Assembly (NCBI RefSeq): GCF_018691265.1
Contig: NW_024881276.1
Span: 3,472,001 to 3,536,000 of the forward strand
Source: Tyto alba
Lineage: Eukaryota; Chordata; Aves; Strigiformes; Tytonidae
Direction of reading: 5' to 3'
DNA length: 64,000 nucleotides
Position 1 is the stretch's first letter. Each line of letters begins with the position of its first letter. Under the pieces are notes generated by a model. It was not told the DNA's origin and did no database searches. It worked only from the letters and a program-made list of their open reading frames with translations. This document shows, piece by piece, positions 1 to 12,790 of the stretch. The translations under genes and the position numbers were made by a program.

Positions 1-2743
1 ATGCTTGGTGCTACAGAGATAGAGATTTGGTCACAAAATATATTTTCAAAGTCTTCCCAGGTCCTAAGAATTCCAGCAGAACTGATGGATTAATAGCTAT
101 GGCAATAGAAGCAACAACAACTGATATTACTCTAGGTGAACTTTTTTTGACTCTCTGGAGACATTATAGACTCTCTTTGCAGATGTGGCAATTAATCAAA
201 ACACATTTTAAATTGGCCACCGTTAGCTCCTTCTCTTCTCAGGCATCTGTGACTGCCAATGACCGTTCACAGTATATTTGTCTTTATTTCCTTAAGGGCA
301 CGCATCACCCATGCCGCTTCTAGCACTTGTCCAGGTACCTCAGGGTAAAACTTAGAATCTCAGTGAGTTTAAGAAGTCCTTACATCCTGCCTTCTCTTCC
401 TATTATCTTTCCTTATGTATCTTGGTGTCTTTAGGCTTTGAAGTCTTTAAAATCGGGGATAAACCTTCCATGAACTTCTGTCACAACCAAAATCAAATAT
501 GCTAGTCCAAGAGTTATTTTATGATTTTATGAAAAGGAGTGTTCTTTCTCACTGATAGAATTTGAAGTGGATTGCATGGTTTACTGCTTATTTAGCTGGT
601 CTCACATTTCAATCATCTAACGATATATATCAAGACTAATCGCTTTCAGTGGACTTTAAACGCCACCTTCTTTTGTTAGCTGATCATGTCTATGTGTCTC
701 TGTCTCATCAGTCTTTGGCAAAATCTCAGTCACAGTTCAGATGTTGTCACAAAAGCTAATTATGCAGAAAATCTTTGCTTTTTCCCAGTTGACCACCTTG
801 GAATATCAAAGATTAAAAAACCCCCAAACTAATAAACAAAATATGTCAGACAAAGTGATGTGAAAGTGTTACTACAAACCAGTTGAAAATTAGAGGGAAA
901 AGAAAATTATGATCAGTAGAAACAGGTCACTGCTAATGGAATTTGGGTCTTTTTATACACAAAAAATGTCATACTAGCTGTGCTGTATTACTGTTCCCTA
1001 GGCAAGTAGCAATCTTCATTGCTTTATGATTCCCTTTTTCTTTATCATACTGCAGCATTTTGGTGTGAGAATTTTAAAATTAAATCTCCTTATTGTGCAG
1101 GCAGGATGTCCAGTTTTATTCTATCAAATGCCACAGAAACAAAGGGAACAATCCATTTTTCCTGATAGAAGCCAACAGTTCGTAAGAGGTTTGAGATGAG
1201 TGTAAGGATACAATTTGCCTAGAGAGTGCCTGAGGATCAAGACAACCTGACTTTCCACGGAATGAGTCTGTCAGCTGGCATCTTGCAGTAATTGCTTCCC
1301 ATGGCAGGACCTTACCAGCCGAGGGAGGACTGCTCTCGTCAACCCAAGAATCAATTTCTACAGTAGCTGAATGATAATTGTTTGCTAAGGCTCAGGGAAC
1401 TTGTTGCCAAGCCTGAAAAAGGGGCTGAAGCTATGATTGGCACTCATTAACCCGGGATTTGGATTTGATCATTTACCTTAGTAGAAGAATGTGTGGGGGT
1501 AAAGGAGGGAGAGGATTGCAAAATGTTCTTTTGTTTGGAAGAAACAAATGAGATCTACTGCAGAATGGGTATCTGAATGTCAAGCCTGAAACCATACCTG
1601 TCTTCACTCAAAGGGACCAAACAGCACGCACTAGGAGGTGATTTGAATGCTTTCCTTCAAGTAGAAACATCTCTTTGGAATTTTTTTCCCTCGTAGATAC
1701 CTCTGCTTGTGTGTTTTGTTCATTATCGTAAGTACATCCTGATGACTGATGTCCTGAAGTTAGATTGCTGAGTTACACAGCAAAGACAGTGGGAGAAGAC
1801 ACGCTAGAGGTCCAGCAGACTGAATTCCGACATCCAGAGTCAAGCTGGTGCTTTTCCAAGAGGCAATCACCACTGCCTATCCTCTGCTGCAGACATTTAT
1901 GCCCCGCTGCAGCTGACCCCAGCAACGTTAGCTGGACAGCTATGTGGGGCGTGTTCTGAACCTCACTAAATTATGCTTAATGCCAGTTATGATTGCCAGA
2001 GTTCCTGTCACACAGCATTCTAGCAGGTGATCCAGACACCTGGGCTGTGACTTAGAGTATCAGCCTCTGATACTGCCTTTACAATTGTCTCTCCTAGTGC
2101 CTGATGATTATTTATGTGACCTTTCAAAGCCCATTGACCGACACATAAACATTTTTATTTCTGCATCACATCCAGTGCATTCACGTAAGTTTGTTGGTGC
2201 TGGTTCAGGGAAAAGCACAGGGCAGTGACTAAGTGGATAGTATGGTATTTAGAAGACCGCTTCAGAGTCACGCTCCATCAGGGAGTCCCTGTATCATCTT
2301 TTGTACCTATCAATGGTTTTGGAAATTCTAGAACAAAATTCTGATGTTTGTGGAAATTCCAGTCTCTTCACCTCAACCCTGTCTTTTACTATTCATGTAT
2401 ATATGCATTACCAGAAAAAAAGCAGTCTCTGTTTCATGACTCTGGTCTCACCAAGGATGTCCCTTTCAGATCCTTGTGTAGGGTCTCCAGAACGGCAGGA
2501 CTGTGGCTCTTGCAGCCTGAAAATTGTCTAAGGGTGGCTGTGGAGCCAGTGGTGGCTCTACTGAGACTTAGCTCAGGGGGGATCTCAACAAAAAGTCTTG
2601 TGGTAGTTGTTTCAGCATCTTCATGTCTGTATGAAGCAATGTACATTAAGAAGCACAATATTGTGCAAAATAAGAACAGTACAGTGTGTTCATTATCAAG
2701 ATAATACTAACAAGACAAGGGTATTTGGTTGTAAAGTGTCAGG

Positions 2744-2763
2744 AAAAAAAAAAAAAAAAAAAA
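2744..2763. repeat. poly(A) tract, 20 bases
   Basis: Uninterrupted A20 in ordinary sequence. There is no AATAAA close upstream, so it looks like a simple repeat rather than the tail of a retroposed RNA. Confidence 0.9.
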
Positions 2764-5700
2764 GATCCCAGCCATTGTAATTTTTTCCTATGCAACTTTA
2801 TTAGTGCTCATTCCAAGTTGCTTCATGCAGAGTTTCCCTTGAAGGTGAGCAAAAAGAGATGGTATATGGATCCTGTAGGTACAGGAAGGATGTCCCCTCT
2901 TGCATAACCTCACAGCACTGGAAATGCAGCAAATCTGTAACTGTTCTGTTCAGGTTTGTCTTGCAGCTCTTCCAATGCCTGGTTTGTTTGCACATTAAAG
3001 CTCGATTGCTTGTCCACACTTTTAACAGAAAGAACAAAACAATATTCAGATCTGGAGGACTGTTTCATCATCAGCTGGAAAGTGTATGTACTCAGCCGTG
3101 GTCTTATTCCCCACCTATAAGCCACATGGAGGTCTCTCAGGTTTTTTTCCTGTCCATAGGTAGTTTGGAGTATTTTTTCGCAGCTTTCTGTTTCCAGGGA
3201 ATTTCAGCTCTGAACTTTATTAAGTTGTTGTTTCCAGTTCATTCTGAATGCAAAGCTGGTTATTCAGTTTGCATTGCGTGGTGCCAGATAGTGTCATACC
3301 ACTTGTAGTTCCTTAGCAGATCAGTCGTGTCCTCAGTGGCAGCAGTACCAGGGTATTTGGATGTGAAATAGGCAGTTAGAGTAACTAACTGCTAGACGTG
3401 CTAGTTTGGAGACAAACATCCTGCAGTGAACTGACCTGTGAAGACCTCCATCTTAAAAATTACTCTCCTGATCTATGTCCTTCTGATTCGGTCAGGTTCA
3501 TGTAAAATGCTGAATGACTTGAGAGGAACTGCATACGTTCAATGGCTTAGTAGAACAGAATTCCTCAGATACTGCAGACTGCTTCTTTAGCTCATGTGAC
3601 AATTACATCTCAATTTGATCACAGGGGAATACTCTTCCTCTTTTCAAAGAGTTTGGACATTACATGCTATACCTTCAGTGCAGGTCTACCAGCAAATCAA
3701 TGTGAACAGATGTCAAGTGACAGAATCCCAGCCTGGCGATGGGTTTGCATTCAGATTCAACTGGGGGAAAGCAGCTTTGTAAAAATGCCAACTTTTCTAA
3801 GATTCACAGCCAAGAAAGTTATATTAAATGAATCTTTCACATGCAAAAAGTCATGGTCCCTTATTAAACCAGTCCCAAAAGAGCCAAAGTCCTTTAACTA
3901 GAAGGATGTATTATCTAAGGAACATGATTTTCAATCTAAATCTAGAGACGTATGTGTGAGATATATGTGCAACCAATGAAACAGTGAATTTATGTCTGAC
4001 ATGCCTTCTTATGTATTTTCCAAGTAGTTATGAACTACTCCTTCTTAGTGAGTAGATATGGTACTATACAAGGGATTTGGAACATGAATGACTGCTGTTC
4101 TTGACACCGCAAGCAACACTATGCAGCCGATGTTCTTCTGGTCATGCATCCGATGGTTTGTAGAAAACAACTATGGTGGCATGCCTCTTTGATGTGTCAG
4201 GCAGATTTAATCTGTAGGCTCAATATTTTCACAGAATAAGGCCCTTAAATGGGTATCTTCAAAGGAACTGTGTGTGTCCAGCTGTTCTGGAGGGGTGCTG
4301 CCTAGGCAGAGATGCAAAAGGCTAAAAGGAGCAACACCAGTTTGAAGTCCGGGTAATTTGTCTTAAACTGTGGGTTTAAGACACATGAAAAGACAAAGAA
4401 ACCATATCAGAGTGTTGCCATGGAAGTATTTTGTGACACCGCTCCATTTTGATGTCTGGTTTGGAAAAGGCAATGGCCTCTCATCTGAACTCCTAATTTT
4501 GTTGGGGCTACCTCTGTACTCCCACTGGGTAGGCCTGTCACTCAGATGAAGCTGCAATTTGGTGGATATATTATACAAACAAACGCAAAAACCCAGTTCA
4601 GTGCTTCTCGTGCTCCTCCCCCCTAGTCTGCTAGTGGAAAGCAATGTGGTCCTGGTTATCTCTGATGTACATTTTTCAGTCAATAAACATTTGCATTCCA
4701 TACCTTTATTTTTCACATTCCTGTAGAATTACAGGAACGGTAAGCATTAGATTTGTACCTGTGCTTTCAGATACCTTACACAGGGTTTGAATTATGTAAC
4801 TAGCTAGGATGAGGATAAATCCCTGCACACTACCTTGAAAATATGAGGGTTAAAGTGAACATTATAGTATCAAAGTATTGCACAGCCAAGAGTCTTTGAA
4901 GGTTAAATTGATGAAATATGATGAAATTAACAAAGTGAAACCTTATAACCAAAGATGGGGTTTTTGTTCTTGAATAGAACATCTTACATCAAGCTCTCTA
5001 TCTGAATGCCCTTGCAGCACACCAAAATAATATTGTTAGGAAAAAGCCCCATCAAGTTATATATTTTGTGGTTAATGTGTTCTGCTGTGTTTCATTTCAG
5101 AAAAGCAGTTCAAGAAAGGCTCCCTAGTTTATGTTCTCCTTGGGAGAAATCCTAATCCTAAACTGGTGTTAATATTCTTCCAGTGTCTCAATCACTCTGT
5201 GTACAGAGGCCTCCATTTATATAATTGGAAATCATTGCAATTACTGTGTATCTCCCACTCTCTCTCTTCATCCTTCTGCCGCACCCATAACCCATGGCAT
5301 CCCATCTGCACTAATGTTTGTCACTGCTCTTTCCTGGAATGAGATGTGTTGGAGTATGTATGGTAATCTTAATCCATAAAGGCTGCCTAAATGAGGATAT
5401 AAAGTCAGTTCAGACATGGCTGACAGTTTAAGAGATTGTCCAGCACTTCAGGTGTCACAGGTGACTTTTGAGGAATTTCCTATGGCCATGGTAAAGTACA
5501 CACAGGATCTAATCAGCTGTAAGTCAGCACTGTTCCACTGAGAGTGAGGTGATTCCGTGGTGCAGCCCCAGTAAGCAATTATGATGGTGTCAGCTTCTAG
5601 GCATGAATGCTGCTGACATTTGTGCCTTTTTCCTGAATGACTAGCCCAGTCACATTTACCTCAACCACAATAGCATTTCCTCAGCAATCCCATTCTCTGC

Positions 5701-5765
5701 AGGAAAAGGATATGGACTTAGAACAACACTGTTTTAGAATATAGATCAATAGCCCATGAGTTTTG

Positions 5766-5788
5766 TTTTTTTTTTTTTTTTTTTTTTT
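5766..5788. repeat. poly(T) tract, 23 bases
   Basis: Uninterrupted T23 preceded by TTTTG. A simple homopolymer repeat in unique flanking DNA. Confidence 0.9.
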
Positions 5789-6479
5789 CTGTGAGAACCT
5801 ATGAATTTTTCCAAATTTTGTGTGGGCACATCTGTTAGTTTCCCCTCCATGTGGTGAATTCTGAGTCAGCAGGACTTAAATGGTCCCCTGCCAAAAACCA
5901 CATAGCTGCATGAATGCAGTGCTGAACCTGACCTTATAAGCCCAGCTGGCTTGTGGGCTCCTTAGAGGATATTTTTATCCTAACACTGATATTTGTTTTC
6001 TTTCAGCATATAAATCATGCCGTGTACAGTCCTTCAGTTACACTGATCATCATTATATCATTATAATGTGTAGTGTCCCTTCATTGTTTTCACACAGTGC
6101 TATGGCTTTTGAGTTGAAGATGGCTTGTCTACTTTTCATTTGGGACACATGGATGTGCATGCATCTCTCTCCATGGACAGCTGTGAAGGCATGGGTCATA
6201 CCTAAGGAAAACTAGGCCAATGGAATTACCAGTTTTAGTTCACTGCTCTTTGATTGCCCTCTTTGATTTCTGCCTCAATGGTTGTGAACCATCAGGTAGC
6301 AATCCAGTTGGCACCATTTTTTTATGATGATGTTGCAAGCATGCAGTGCTTGTTTATTCCTCAATGGTGAACAGTTCTCTGTTTAAGAAAAGCCCCGAGT
6401 CACTGTTCTCAGGTCATTTAGAATGAGTAAAACTCGTTTCTCATTAGTATGTGATATAGTTTCCTACCTCTCCCATAAC

Positions 6480-7240
6480 TCAGGGAATAAAGCTCTGGAA
6501 CTGGGCCACGGGGGCATTGACAGCATCCCTATCGCAGAGGTGGTGGCAGTGACACGGGTAGTCAGGGGGATGTCCTGCCTGTGGAGCTGACTGCCACGCC
6601 AGCCACGCCAGGGGAGCGTGGGGACCCCTCTGCACCGGCAACCTCTGGCAGCACATCCCTCCCGAAGGACCCAAAGCCTTGCGCTTGCCCTCTGTGTGCT
6701 CCCGACAGCCTGTGAAAAGGAGAATAAGGTGCCTCCCTTGATATTTTTCTCAGAGACCCCAATGAGCCAAACTCTTTGAATACACGCTCTGTGAGGAGGA
6801 TTTAAATGTTTGGGAAAGGTTGTGTTCCAGTGCACATCACTGGAAGGCTGCCAGAAGCAGCCCGGAGCCAGTGAGGAGAAAAGCGTTTATTGTGGTCAGC
6901 GTGGTAAGATTGAGGGCAGCAGGGACAGACCAGAAGGAGACTGAAACTGGAACAGCCAAACGCAGAAAGTACACGGAAATTATAATCTAATAATGAGCCT
7001 CTGAGAAGGCAGGCGTGAGAAGGAGGTGCCCGATCGGTGGAAAGGCTCAGGTAGATAATTTCAGGAGCCTGGTGGGCACAGAATGGCCGCTGTGGCAGGG
7101 GCAGTGATTTGTTGCTGACCTTCACATTAGCAACAGTGGTGGGGGCAAAGGGCCCTATCCTTACACCTCCGGAGCCACTTAAAAACTCTGACCTCAGCAT
7201 CTTCCTGGCTCTGACTGAACCTGCATCTGACAGCAAGCAG
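6480..7240. other. GC-enriched patch, possible weak CpG island
   Basis: Against an AT-rich background this stretch carries many CG dinucleotides, especially 6500-6700, and several overlapping short frames on the minus strand (up to 144 codons). None of the translations looks like a known domain, and the overlap of frames is what GC-rich DNA gives by chance. It could be a small CpG island, an exon of a non-coding RNA or the edge of a regulatory element. Confidence 0.3.
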
Positions 7241-7399
7241 AAATGCTCTTCCGTATTTTCCCTGTAAAAAGGGTTTTACAGCTATTTTTCTACTTCCTTG
7301 TGGTTCCCTTCTTTCCTTTTTCTTTATTTTTTTTTTTTTTTTGTGTCTTATTTTCCCCTTCGTAATGGAGGGAAAAAAGGTTAGATTAGAAAACTTCAA

Positions 7400-8450
7400 T
7401 TAAGCCTTTAAAAAGACCATCTGCTGAATGCTGACTGGGGTTTCATGTAAACAAAATGCCTGTGCTGGTTACAAACAAATGATCTTATCTATTGTATTGT
7501 GTTACAAATTAAAATTAGATTAAGCCACCTACATGGTACCGCCGCTGAATCTTAAATTTCTTATGGAAACTGAATGTTTGCTGCAAGTATTCATTCGGCC
7601 TGATGAGAGCCTCATTATTTTTGTACCAGCAGTACACACTGGGTATAGCATAATCAAAGCCTGGGGGTACGTATTAATTATCCTTTTGAATAGTGATGAA
7701 ATTTTAAAAAGATCTCCTTTAGGCTCACATCATCAGCAGATGAAACAAAGCTTTGCACAGCTTGTGAGCAGTGGCTCACATGTGTTTTTACATCTGTTCA
7801 GGATATTTCAATTTGAAGCGCAACAAGCCAAGTCTGGGATTAAAGACCTGGAGAAAGAGGGGCGAAAAATCTGCAACAATAACCAAACCCCTCCCCTTCC
7901 TGTCTGCAGTGGAGAGGGAAAGTGCCTTCTCGGTAATAAAACCTGGCTCCATTTTGCTTTTGCTTTCGGTGATGGTGGTAATCTTATTTAGAAGAGGGGT
8001 GGAATGCTCTGAGCCGGTGCGCTGCCTGTAGATGCCAGGACTAATTAGCTGGTAACCTGTTCTTGCCTGCCCGTTGCGACATCCAGTGAAGTTCTAGTTT
8101 AGGCTGTCAGTACTAGGGGCTCTCAGGAGTTTACTGATGTTTCCTTCTCTAGAATGGATTACAGTCAGGTTAAAAAGAGGAAACGTTTGTTCTCCCCTCG
8201 ATTCCTGCAGATCCATGGTTGCCAGCTTTTGAAAAAAAAAAATAAAAAAATGGGGAAATGGGGGCCGGCCTTTGTCAAAAGGGTTGTGTTGTTCTCTTTG
8301 AATGGTATCAGGCGCACGCCATAATTGCTTTGCTGGAACGTAAAAGGAGCAGTTTGAAACACTTTTGAAAGCAATGTCAAAACTGCGAGCCACAAATTGC
8401 ACAGGTTAAGTCCTGCTGCTGTGATAAGTAAAAGCAAAAGTGGTCAGTCA
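7400..8450. promoter_or_regulatory. candidate conserved non-coding block
   Basis: The stretch is free of recognisable transposons and low-complexity DNA except a short A-rich run near 8231-8249. It is dense in developmental transcription-factor-like words: a forkhead-type TGTAAACA at 7447-7454, TTATCT GATA-type words and TAAT homeodomain cores. A 152-codon open frame at 7533-7991 (plus) has no ATG at its start and no recognisable domain, so I do not call it a gene. Calling this conserved is inference from texture only; no alignment was possible. Confidence 0.25.
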
Positions 8451-9167
8451 GAATGGAGATGTATTAGCTTTCAGTGGGAAAGGATTGTTGCGGTGCGGTG
8501 CTCAATCAAAGGACCGGATTCTCAGGCAGCCACAAAGACAGAACCCCTCTGAAGTCTGCATGAACTCTGGCTTGATAGACACTCAGAGATCAAGCTGATC
8601 ATGTTGACGAGTCCGTACACACGTCGCTATTTGGTGGGTCTTCGTTTAATTATTTTTTTCACTGCGTCTCCTGGGAGAGAGGCAATAGCCATTCAGCCAA
8701 ATTAAAATAAGAGAGGGAAGGGCAGGACATGGATGGAATCAGTGTTGTCGACCAGACATCAACTTAGATCAGGTGGGTTTTAAAAGTTCATTATAAATTT
8801 TTACTTAGCAGAGCAGGCCACATTCTGCACTCATCTATGGTATTTTCTAAAGACACATCATGCTTGTAGCCTAGAATGCCATCCAGAGCTTAATTTTATC
8901 AATGGACTTGAGTGAAAGTGGTATAAATCTCTTAGCAAATAATCTGTGGTTTACAGGTTAGACTACGTCCTTTGGCTTTTATGATAGATCAGAAATATTT
9001 TAGCTAGTTAGTACATAGTTTACCTAAAAGTACATAGAGACACCACCAGAGGTAAACCATATAATCTATTTAAAATTCTTACTTCCTTGGTCATGTATGG
9101 TGTTTTTGAAACAGAATAATCTTGTCAAAGGATATGATTTATAGTTCACTTAGCGGATCGAGGCTGG

Positions 9168-9200
9168 AAGAATCACAGAAACATAGAGTCATAGAATCTC
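9168..9200 (-). mobile_element. possible CR1 3'-tail remnant
   Basis: The words GAATCACA, ATAGAGTCATAGAATC and similar form degenerate 8-mers. They match the tail found at the 3' end of minus-strand bird CR1 copies, as seen clearly at 49441 and 62034 in this window. The body that follows (9201 onward) does not look like CR1, so this could be a severely truncated copy or a coincidence. Confidence 0.3.
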
Positions 9201-9424
9201 CCTCTGTGGGCCATTTTGAAATACCGTAAGCATCTCCCTGTTGGTGTAGGTTGTAAAACAAGCAGGACCCAGGGAGGGATCCCAGACCCGCCAGAAGCTC
9301 TGCTCCCTGTGTGTCGGTTGTGTAGGTGCCAGGGCACAACCACGCGAAGAGCGAGAGAGCCCAGTTTTGCCCTCATGTCGCTGGGGAAGGACGTGAGCCC
9401 TTTTCCACGGCTAGGATAAAATTG

Positions 9425-9452
9425 ACTTAGACAAAGTGAGCTCTGTCTAAGT
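9425..9452. repeat. 9-bp inverted repeat (hairpin)
   Basis: Arms ACTTAGACA (9425-9433) and TGTCTAAGT (9444-9452) are perfect complements around a 10-base loop. No function is evident. Confidence 0.5.
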
Positions 9453-12060
9453 AAGGACTGGTGGGAGAAGGCCCTACACTCTACTTTTCAGGCAACAAAT
9501 GAATGCTGTCATTATTAAAAATTAATTATGCTAATGAGTTGAAGACTGCACTCCAAGTTGTGTGGTTTTTGCAAACTAACAGCTGTTGCGGTTCTTTCTC
9601 TGTGCTCAAGCCTTCATGGCCTGTCATTTACTATTCCTTACAGAGTCCGGAGCACGGATCATAACAATATAAATATGGATATATGCTTAAAAACATGATT
9701 AAAAATAGTTACTGCTCATGGACAGTAGCCAATTTGCCAACATGAATAAAAGCAAAGCTATTTTTAAAAATTCAGCATGACATATAATGGACAAGCCTGT
9801 AAAATTCAAATAATGAAAACTTTTCAGAGTTAGAAATGACTGAGTGTTAAAATCTGCTCTCCTATGAAATAAAAAGTGACCAAAAGTATTTTTTTCATAT
9901 TTATGAAAAAAAAAAGAAAAAAAAAAAGTGCTTGCAGGCTGAGGCTTTGCATGCCAAGTTTCAGCCTAAAGCGAAATTTAACAGCTGAGTTATAAACCCC
10001 TAAAAATAGGGTTTTGTAATGGAAGTGCTGACACAACTTTATCTATCACAGTAAGAATGGCACAGCTATAATTAAAAGTACATAGTGTACTTTGTCTTTG
10101 ACTAACATAAATAGCTGTCAGGATGGCCTCCAATACAGTTCTCCATATTATTTTGACTCTAACACAACGGAAGTGATTCCTTATTTTTGCATGCTGAGAC
10201 AAATTATCTAAAATTATAGGGTCCTTGGATTTGTCTACAAATAGCACCCGAGCACCCTCACAAGCTGATGTCAGGTGGCACTAAGAAGAGCTCCAGTTGT
10301 GGTAAAGAACAAGGACCTTATCCTGATGCTGCCCTGTGAAACCAAATTACTGTTTTTCCTGCTCCGCTTCATTGTGTGGATGATCAGTGTGTTTTCACTG
10401 AAACATCAAGGTCATGCCCATCAACCAGACCAAGCCTTCAGGTCTGGGTGCCTTTAAACTGCTAGATACCACTGTGGCTTCTTGTTTTTGCGATGACTCT
10501 TACATTTAATAATACCTCATTGAACAGGTGATATGTAATTAAACTTTTCCGACAAGGCTGCTTCTTTCTTTTTCCAACCCTTCTCTTACATTTCTAGGAA
10601 AAAAACCCAGCTATATTTATATATTTAATGACACTTGGTTGTTCCCCCTCTGCCCTCCTTGCTCTGTATAGGACCCCTTTTACCATCTACCCCTTTTCCC
10701 CCATACTTTGCATCTGTGCCTGGCTTTCTCTAGTGGGGCTTCATTCTGAGGTTTTTTGCACATCCAACTCACTGAAATCAGTGAGTATTTTGGGTACTAA
10801 GTGCCAGATTCCTAATTTCTGTCTGTCTTTTCCTAAAGCACTTGAGTTTAAACCTAATAGTTGAAAAAAAAAAATAAAAATGCAGAAGTCAGGCACCTTA
10901 TTTTGCAAACACTTCCACACATGTGTAACTTTGTGTGAGTTGTGTCTGTTACAGCCTGAGTCTGAGTGACCGGGATTGAGGCACGGTTTTGCAAAATACT
11001 TATGATTCCACTGGGTGTTTCTGCGGGCAGAGTCAAGGATTCTCTTGTCCTGGTGTAGCAATACCTTGTGTAACACGCGTGATGTGCTGCCATCTTCAAA
11101 GGTGGGCTTTAAAAGTGAATTCTGTCTAAAAAGGGGATTCCTCCCCTAGAATGTGCTCACGGTGCAGGGAAGCTCCCCACACCTCCTCTGGTACAAACAG
11201 GAGCAAAGCCTTTAAAGGTCTCTCTTCCAGGATGTTTAACTGATTTTACTGTTGCTGCAGCAATTTAACCAGGATGTTATGTTTCAGAGACAAATATGGG
11301 ATACACGTTGCTAACGATCAGGTGACAAAAGATAGAAAGCAGAGAATAAAAACTGTAATAAAATAGATGATAGAAGAAACACAAAACATATCCTTTTTGT
11401 AAGTAAAGTATTTTATAGCAAGAAGAGGAAAATTTTATTTTTGAAAATCACATTTTTTTTTCAGTGAAAAACAGAAAAAAACCCAGAATTTTAGTTAGAT
11501 GAAGTTGAAACCTAAGATTTAAGCAATTTAAATTCTGTTTTACATATGTTTAGTTTAGAAATTTGGGGAGGTTTTAGGAAATTACGGTATAGTAAAAAAG
11601 TAGTGAAATTATTATATTAGAGAATTAATTAATTTTAATTAATTTATAATGCTTATTTTTCACTTTGAAGCCAGTAGGGGGAAAATTAAACGAAGATGAA
11701 ATAAGAGATGTGCTTTTATGGCTTATGGTGCAATGAAAAGGCAGATAATATTTATCTTCTTGCGTTTCTTCCTCAATGCTTTCTTTTTGTCGTGAGCCTA
11801 CTCATGCAGGTCCACTGGCTAATGCTAAAAAGCACCCGGCGTCCCAGGACAGCCCTTCTTTTCAGGTGGTTTTGGCTTTCGATTTTCGGCCTCCTGCCTA
11901 ACACAACTCACCCGAGGCACGGTGATATCCCAGCATAACGCAAACCTTGTCATGTCTTATTGCTTAAATAACACAATAAGGAAATTAAAAGACTTGCTGG
12001 TTATGATTTGCATTGTTACGGCTTATGAAGTCTTGAAGAATTTCAGGAAATTGATTACCC

Positions 12061-12115
12061 GGGGGGGGGGGGGTGTGGTACCTATGGTTGGGAAAAAAAA
12101 AAAAAAAAAAAAAAA
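12061..12115. repeat. G13 and A23 homopolymer pair
   Basis: A run of 13 G at 12061-12073 is followed by 23 A at 12093-12115, just before the CpG island begins. The G run could form a quadruplex. Homopolymer lengths in an assembly are error-prone. Confidence 0.85.
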
Positions 12116-12262
12116 TCCCCAAGAACAACAAAGAACCTCTGACTAAAAGTCTTTTGATATTAATACGACATATACGCCCCTGTCCATGCCGGCGGGGCCG
12201 GGATCAGGCGGCGGTATCAGCGCGGCGGTACCGGCGGCGAGCGGGGGAGGAGCGCGGCCTGC

Positions 12263-12287
12263 CCCGGCCCGGCCCGGCCCGGCCCGG
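12263..12287. repeat. (CCCGG)5 tandem repeat
   Basis: Five perfect copies of CCCGG lie inside the CpG island. A short GC-rich simple repeat, prone to polymerase slippage and methylation-linked mutation. Confidence 0.9.
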
Positions 12288-12790
12288 GCGGATCAGCGGG
12301 GGCTGGATGCCCTCTACCGGGGGATCCGCCGGCTAACCGCCCTGCCGCCGCTCCCTCCTCCGCCCAGGCTGCAGAGAGAGAGCACCGGCGGCTTCCCCTA
12401 CATCTTCTTCGCACCGAAATGTAACGGGCGAGGAGAAAGGACAAGACGCTAATTAATGCCGAAGTTCTTTCACGGGGCGGCAGCAGCCGGGAAGGAAATC
12501 AATGGCGTGGCTTGCAGCTGCGCTGCCTTCAGCGGGGGAGGTGGAGGGAAGCATGTCGGGCTCCCCCTTTCCCCTTGTAGACGCCTGCCCCAGCGAGAGC
12601 CCTGCTGCCTGCCAGCAGGGGTTTCGCCCCCCCCCCAGCCTCATGCAACACGCACCGACTGGTGCGACTGAGCTCTGGGGGTCTGCGCCGTGTGGGGAAC
12701 TCACGAGTTTTAATACCGCCCTCGAGTTTCATCCTGTGCTGAGGGAGGTGAAAGCCCCAAATCAAAGGCAGGGTGGGTTGCCACCCAGGG

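Larger units (their letters stand above)
1..6460. other. AT-rich intergenic DNA, no gene recognised
   Basis: No open frame here is longer than about 150 codons, and none resembles a known protein. Composition is typical of bird single-copy intergenic DNA. Only homopolymers stand out: a run of 20 A at 2744-2763 and a run of 23 T at 5766-5788. An intron or untranslated region of a gene lying outside the window cannot be excluded. Confidence 0.6.
8451..12058. other. intergenic DNA, no gene recognised
   Basis: Mostly AT-rich single-copy DNA. It contains a possible CR1 tail remnant (9168-9200), a short hairpin (9425-9452) and A/T runs. The open frames are short, often start at TTG or GTG, and show no family resemblance. 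Confidence 0.55.

Noticed and set aside
2859..3308. 149-codon plus-strand frame
   Set aside because: No domain or credible start, with an overlapping frame on the other strand of similar quality; consistent with chance.
7533..7991. 152-codon plus-strand frame
   Set aside because: No ATG at its start (the first codon in frame is a GTG-type start) and no family resemblance. It sits in DNA that looks regulatory.
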